Part shown: positions 58,791-64,000 of the stretch, piece by piece | How the letters are laid out: each line of letters begins with the position of its first letter | Position numbering within the stretch: position 1 is the first letter of the stretch | Source of the DNA: Campanula takesimana | Taxonomy: Eukaryota; Streptophyta; Magnoliopsida; Asterales; Campanulaceae | Length of the DNA stretch: 64,000 nt | Assembly (NCBI GenBank): GCA_026119855.1 | Contig: JAOWBW010001311.1 | Span: forward strand, 124,001-188,000 | Direction of reading: 5' to 3' | The notes under the pieces: generated by a model | Databases searched by the model: none | What the model was told of the DNA's origin: nothing | Seen by the model: only the letters and a program-made list of their open reading frames with translations | Translations under genes and position numbers: made by a program

Positions 58791-58814
58791 TTTTTTAAAA
58801 TTTAAAATGAAATA

Positions 58815-59069
58815 CTCACTCCGTCTCATTTTAAGCTTCAAAAAATTTCACTTTGGGTGTCCCATTTTAAGCTTCAAAAACCTAAAAGAGAAAGTTTTTT
58901 ATACTTCTTTACTTGTGAACACCACATGTCATTCTCACAATAATTATCCTCTAACTATTTCATATCCTATTTTCAATCTCGTACCAAACCATCTAGATCA
59001 CCTTTTCCACCATTTTCTTAATTTTTGTACCCAACCAATTTTTTGAAGTTTAAAATATGACGGGGGTAG
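58815..59069. mobile_element. Stowaway-type MITE
   Basis: CTCACTCCGTCTCATTTTAAG and GAAGTTTAAAATATGACGGG ends with TA on both sides; about 255 bp. A further eroded member follows (about 59105-59360, CCGTCCCATAATAAAT to GGATGGGGAGAG). Confidence 0.65.
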
Positions 59070-59462
59070 TATCTAATAGTAAAAAAGATGGAAAAGCAAT
59101 AGTCATTTCCGTCCCATAATAAATATGAGCAGATTTGACATCACAAAATTTAAGAAAGGTAGTATTTGATAGTGTAGAAGGTGTTGTAAGTATACAAAGT
59201 AATGTATGAGAGAGAGGTAGGGAATTGTAACAGGATTGTTGTTACGAGTGTGACGAGTGAATCTCACTGAATAAAGAAGTATTATTAAATTTTCCTTTCG
59301 GATAGTGACATTTGTTATCGAGCACCCAAAACAAAAAGTAACTTACGGATGGGGAGAGTATGAAATCAACACTGTGTTCGAATCTTCCAGGCAAATCAAA
59401 TGAAAAGTAGTGTTATATGGTTTCCAGAAACTTAGGAAATTTCCATTTTTCGTTTTTTTTTT

Positions 59463-60010
59463 TTTTTTTCATATCTCCTTTAAATAATGAGAACGAAGAT
59501 TGCCAATTATTTAATATTAAGATGAATGTACTATCACAATATCTCCTTTAAACAGCCATGGACCGGAAATTCTTATTTGTTTAAATTTCAGATGAATGCT
59601 CTATCACAGTAGCCCTCCTCCCCTTAAAACAACTAAAAACTATAATTCTCAATCGTTTAAACATAAGATGAAAGTGTAGATGGTTTCAGAAAAAAATAAA
59701 AAAAAATGAGAATGTGTAGTTAAATCTTGGCAAGAACTAAAATTTTCAATTGTTGAAAGGTAAGATGAATATGATCATCCCTCTTTAAACAAATGAGAAC
59801 TCAATTACCTAGTTGTTCACATATATGAGAAATGAATTTCTCAATATCTCACTTTGCGAACAACTAAGAAATTAAGTTTCTCATGTGAATTATTGATATT
59901 ATTTTTTTCATTTTAATTAAACACATCGGTAACAAATTTTCAAGAATTCTCAGTTTATTTAAATCTAAGATGAACATGATATCACATCCCTTTAAACAAC
60001 TTAGAAATCA
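59463..60010. repeat. Diverged tandem array, unit about 75-105 bp
   Basis: Recurring AAGATGAATGT...ATCACA followed by TCTCCTTTAAACA occurs at about 59519, 59592, 59666, 59761 and 59969. The copies are strongly diverged. No coding frame. Confidence 0.6.
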
Positions 60011-60039
60011 ATTTCTCAATATAGTTTACATAAAATATA

Positions 60040-60559
60040 CTCCCTCCGTCTCAAAATGATCTTCCAGTTTCCCAGTAGGAATTAATGAGGCGAGTCTTCC
60101 TCCCAATTAATGGGGCTCAATTCGGTAGGTGTACAAAACTTTTGTAGGAGGTCTATTGACATTTTAAACCCTCGTACTTTGATGAAGCTTCGGTTTTAAC
60201 CACTCTTGTTATTTTTTAGCAGTTTTAACCATCGTACTTCAGATACGCACTCATTACCCCCCCCCCCCCCCACAAATTCAAAGTACGATGGTTAAAATTG
60301 CTAAAAAAAGGCCATCAAATGAATGATTATCTAAAGTACGATGGTTAAAATTGGTAAAATAAAACAAGGGTGGCTAAAACAGAAGCTTCATCAAAGTACA
60401 AGGGTTAAAAAAAGTCGCTACGCCTTTTTAGGAATATGAACAGTTGCTTCACTAGCATGTTTTGTTAATGCACTTTTAAGCTCAAATTGTAGAAACGTGA
60501 AGAACTTTTTGGGACAATGAGAAATGGCAAATGAGATAATCATTTTGAGACGGAGGAAG
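60040..60559. mobile_element. Stowaway-type MITE carrying a nested inverted-repeat element
   Basis: Outer ends CTCCCTCCGTCTCAAAATGA and TCATTTTGAGACGGAGGAAG lie between TA dinucleotides. Inside, 60162-60411 forms its own hairpin with arms of about 84 bp (GTACTTTGATGAAGCTTC and its inverse; AACCATCGTACTT and its inverse) around a poly-C tract. Confidence 0.8.
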
Positions 60560-60699
60560 TATGTTTAGCGATCAAGAAAAATGCCTTTGTTTAGCGATCA
60601 AGAAAAATGCCTTCAGCTTACGAGACTCTGTATGTATCTGAAATCAAACTGCATAATGGTAGTATTTGGGTTGCGTAAAATTTGTTTTATAGAAAATGA

Positions 60700-61110
60700 A
60701 TTTCATGGCAGTTTTCCCAGTTTTGCGCAGTCCATTTATAATAGTCCCATATGCTGGCAACAAGATTTGTCAAAAATTCCTTAATCATCCACACCCTCCC
60801 CAGCAGGATGCAGTATGTTTAGAGATCAAGAAAAATGCCTTCAGCTTACAACTCAACAGCTAGATCCCGTGCAGTTGCACGATTACCAAAGCAGAACATG
60901 CATCCTAGCACGCTACCAGTCAGACTAGTTACCTGGATAAAGCAACTTCAATCATGGATAAGCAAGAAAAGCAACTTGATTACGACAATCGTCTCATAGG
61001 AATAATTGAAATGTAATGATTTTCTGCTTACAAATCATATCTATATCAAACAAACAAGCGTAACGTTTCAAATTCCTTAGCATATACCTCACATTACCAT
61101 GTGTTGATTA
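60700..61110 (-). pseudogene. PPR cluster fragment E with residual flank
   Basis: Positions 60704-60752 match repeat 4 of the intact PPR gene (CAGTTTTCCCAGTTTTGC, CATTTATAATAGTCCC). 60835-60950 match repeat-10-like sequence fused to flank (AACTCAACAGCTAGATCC, CAGTCAGACTAGTTACCTGG), an arrangement also seen at 63420-63510. The remainder (60960-61100) is the unit 3' flank. This is a decayed unit. Confidence 0.65.
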
Positions 61111-62160
61111 TTTTCTAGTATGGGCTAGTGGATGTGGAGATCCCCCCAAATCCCCTACCAGTACGAAAGCTCATTTATACAACGATGAACTATCTCAAAC
61201 CATGAGCTTGCTTTCAAGCATATACGATTGTAGTGACGCGAAAATTGCAAAAAGCCAGTCTACCTTTCCCTTGACACCATAAACAATGAGAAGAGGATAT
61301 TACGCAACAGAAAGAAATAAAAAGATAAATTCGTCACATTCTAAAGAAATCAACAGTGTAAGCAAAAATGTCTCACGCTTCTAAGTAGTAATTGTGCAAC
61401 ATTAGATCATCAGAACATTCAAATATTCATTGGTTCATAAAGCTAGCCAGTCGCCACAAACAATTCAAACATGTGACACAACTTTACTTGCAAAACAAAT
61501 TTTTTCTGATAGCCAAAAACATGGAAGCAAATGCATAAATGACGAAAAACAAAAAGGTGACAAGGACAACATTTTCTTCTCAACACCCTGAATTTCCTTG
61601 TCAAAAAATTGGGGAGTTTATTTGCACAAGCAAGCACGGGCCCAAGGAAAAAATCGTCATCCAATCTAACAACACCCTCAATTTTCTTGTCAACCTCTAA
61701 ATACTTCACCCCAGTCATCATGCAATGCTCCGTCGTATCCTTCTCAAACTCTTAACTTTCCCTTCCACAATCTTATCCAAGTTGGTCAATGCTACAGAGT
61801 AGCCAACATCTTCAGTGGTTTTTTTATTGTATCAGCATGAACACCCATTGACATCAAGGATTTCAGCAAAGATATTGATATTCCACGTAAATTGCACTTT
61901 AAGAATATGTCCTTGAGGAGAGAGCAAAGCAACATCGACAATACATGTTCCACATTTTTTGGTCCCTCGGTCAGTCGAGTTGGGTGTAACTAACACAACA
62001 AAAAGTTCTATATAAAACATTATTATACTTACAACCTCATGGAGCTTAAACAGCACTAATGATTATGGAATAAAACCTAGATGTTGGAATTTAGTAAAGA
62101 TCCAAATGTTTGAATTAATCCATTTACTATTAGAAAAGGATTGAAGTCAAACAGACAAAG
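61111..62160. other. Unassigned DNA with possible coding relics on the minus strand
   Basis: Minus-strand frames at 61443-61721 (containing LDDDFFLGPVLACANKLPNF) and about 61832-62056 (CGTCIVDVALLSPQGH) have protein-like composition, but they are broken and unrecognised. A possible relic of a host gene, not a supported gene. Confidence 0.3.
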
Positions 62161-62169
62161 GTCCGCCCC

Positions 62170-62235
62170 TGTACATGGATATGAAGTCAAGATGCGAGGG
62201 ATACAAGACTTTATATCATTATCATTATCATTATC

Positions 62236-62279
<44 letters not shown>

Positions 62280-63711
62280 TATTATGTCAAAGTGGATTCA
62301 AGTTGACCAAGAATGTCTAACTAGGACTATAAGCGTAAAAACGGAGGGAGTAAGTCCGTGAGTAAAACCAAAAGAGCAATACTAGAGCTAAAAGGATGCA
62401 CAGGTGAAAGGAATCCCATCAAGAAGGCTAGAGTACAAATTCTTTACTTATTTGTTAGGTAAATGAACTCATAAAGAAAATGACAACCATTTTAGAGCAG
62501 CAAGATAAAGCGATCACCTCAAATCCAAGTAAAGAGCGAATACTTACTAAGTAATTAAGTAGTAAATAAAAACAAGAAACACGAGACAAGAAATTCAGAG
62601 AAGATAAGAGAAGTACTAACCTGAGAATTGAGATGTCATCCCAAAACAGAGACTGTTCTCTCCACATCCCTGGTTACTCATTTCAGAGTGGAATAGGAGC
62701 AGCCACAAAGAATATGTCAAGGGGAACAAGCAATAACGGAGATACTGCCCTGAATACGACCACGAATAAGGCCAAGGAAAGTCCGCTCTATATCGCTTCT
62801 GGGAAAGCACTCACTATTTGTAAATATTATCCTCAAAACTTGCAACTCACCATCATACATATGTCCAGGTGGTAGAATGGCTCTGCACGCTGCTGTAATT
62901 TTCAATGCTGAAGATATTTATCAACACAATACAGCTCTTCACTCGGAAGATGAGGTAATAAGATTTATGTTACAAAGTCCCTTGTTGACTTTTAGACTCA
63001 TTAATTAGGAAGATAGTGAGGGGAACTAACCTCTTCATATCCTCGCTGCTTCTGGATTCTTTTTCCCAAATTTAGCAAACCATCCCAAGGCTGAAAATTA
63101 TGGTCTTCAATATAAAGAGAAAAAAAGGTAATTTAAAAGAAGAAATATGTGGGAATAAGACGTGTTATAATGAAAGATATGATCTAAGTGATTCAGAATG
63201 TCAAACTTAATCAGAGCACGATTCAACAAAACAGGTGGTACAATTGGAAACGACAGCTCAATTCATGAACACATGCAGGTCACATATATCGGCCATTTGT
63301 TATACATGATGCAAGAGCAATTACCATTACAATAAGGACATATTCAGATCTAGAGTAACGCCTTTCCATATCAAGATTTTATGCAGTAAGCATAGAGATC
63401 AGGAGTAATGCCTACAACTGACAACTCAACATGTAGATCTCATGCAGTTGCACAACTACAAAAGCGGAACATGCATTGTGATATGCTCCCAGTCAGACTA
63501 GTTACCTGGACATAGCATTTTAATTATGAGAGTGCACTTATACGAATAGTAGAGACATAATGATTTTTTACATATAACTCGCATAGGAGTATACATTAAA
63601 CAAACAATCATAAAGGTTCGATTTCCTTTGCATATTCCTCACACTACCCTCCTGAACAATGAAAATAGCATATCTGCAATGTCAAGACATAATAAGTCAT
63701 TAGTTTCTCAA
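62170..63711. repeat. Duplicated 3' flank of PPR unit D
   Basis: Ordered matches to the flanks of units B and C: GAGCAATACTAGAGCTAAA (62374), TACTAACCTGAG (62615), AGGAGCAGCCACAAA (62694), GTAATAAGATTTATGTTACA (62953) and AAACAAACAATCATAAAGG (63598). It includes an (ATT)n microsatellite (62217-62283) followed by the MITE end also found in unit B. Confidence 0.8.
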
Positions 63712-64000
63712 TTAGCACAGTCCCATTATCTTTCTAGAAGCTTCAGGTGTTGGACTGGAATTCTGAATTTTATCCTTAGGAACAAGATTAACAAACTTTC
63801 TGATCATGCTGAGTAGAATAGGATCTTGTCCTTCAGCTCGGAGGACAGCAAGTAACATAGAAAGTGTTTTGGTATCAAGCGAGAAACACTTTCCAACCAG
63901 CTCCCCAAGAAGTGTCACTGCCTTGTGTACATCTTTCACCTTCAGAATTCCACGGAGAAAAATATTGTAAGTAACATTATCTGGTACGCAACCACCCTCT
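63712..64000 (-). CDS. PPR gene or pseudogene D, 3' end only
   Basis: The frame stays open from the window edge to the stop at 63712 and reads the last repeat and tail of the family: VTYNIFLRGILKVKDVHK, LLGELVGKCFSLDTKTLS, then a longer C-terminus ending IMGLC. It is close in sequence to the intact gene. Whether the rest is complete cannot be judged because the window ends in the penultimate repeat. Confidence 0.85.
   Translation of the reverse strand, partial: EGGCVPDNVTYNIFLRGILKVKDVHKAVTLLGELVGKCFSLDTKTLSMLLAVLRAEGQDPILLSMIRKFVNLVPKDKIQNSSPTPEASRKIMGLC

Noticed and set aside
61443..62056. Minus-strand ORFs of 92 and 74 codons
   Set aside because: Protein-like composition, but no family recognised, no coherent exon model and intervening stops. 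Kept only as a possible relic.

Overview
This window is nuclear DNA from a flowering plant, most likely a eudicot. The evidence is spliced genes with GT-AG introns, a P-class PPR gene, an MRS2-type magnesium transporter, plant LTR retrotransposons with an initiator-tRNA-Met primer site, and many Stowaway, hAT, Harbinger, CACTA and MULE insertions. I cannot name the species. Only two host genes look intact: the eleven-exon magnesium transporter (24795-33700, minus) and an intronless restorer-like PPR gene (53974-55821, minus). Almost everything else is transposable element or gene relic.

Region 1-19.5 kb is a nest of retrotransposons. The outermost is a Copia element on the plus strand (leader from about 13330, gag-pol 14164-18151, 3' LTR 18166-19538), disabled by at least four frameshifts. 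A probable Gypsy-type LTR (1-239 plus 11101-13329) interrupts its leader. Inside that sits a young minus-strand Copia element (240-11100). Its LTRs are nearly identical, its gag-pol is shredded, and its third ORF is intact, spliced and coiled-coil-bearing. It is packed with the palindrome TGCGCA: about 50 copies here against about five in the other 53 kb. Its integration is abnormal: 145 bp of target is duplicated, the 5' LTR end is missing, and the joint is at a TTACAT microhomology.

Region 19.6-24.5 kb is non-genic and holds a CACTA derivative, a Harbinger MITE, a near-perfect Stowaway MITE and low-complexity DNA. Region 24.8-34 kb is the MRS2-7-like gene; its long introns carry Stowaway MITEs, SINE-like fragments and a 1.2-kb long-TIR element. 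Region 34-38.5 kb holds hAT elements, a Stowaway MITE, a (T)GTTACATT-rich stretch and a decayed Copia scrap.

Region 38.6-64 kb is an expanded PPR cluster, all on the minus strand. It has two 5'-truncated pseudogenes (A, 39395-40095; B, 44142-45190), one full gene (C, 53974-55821), a fragment (E, about 60.7 kb) and a copy running off the right end (D, from 63712). The 3' flanks of B, C and D are also homologous, so whole segments were duplicated. Two solo LTRs lie in unit B, and the paralogous flanks act as empty sites that confirm their boundaries. Between B and C lies an RPL26 processed pseudogene carrying a solo LTR, itself hit by a hAT and a mariner-like element, followed by a 2-kb MULE that contains another solo LTR. 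Two long-TIR elements crowd the promoter side of PPR gene C.
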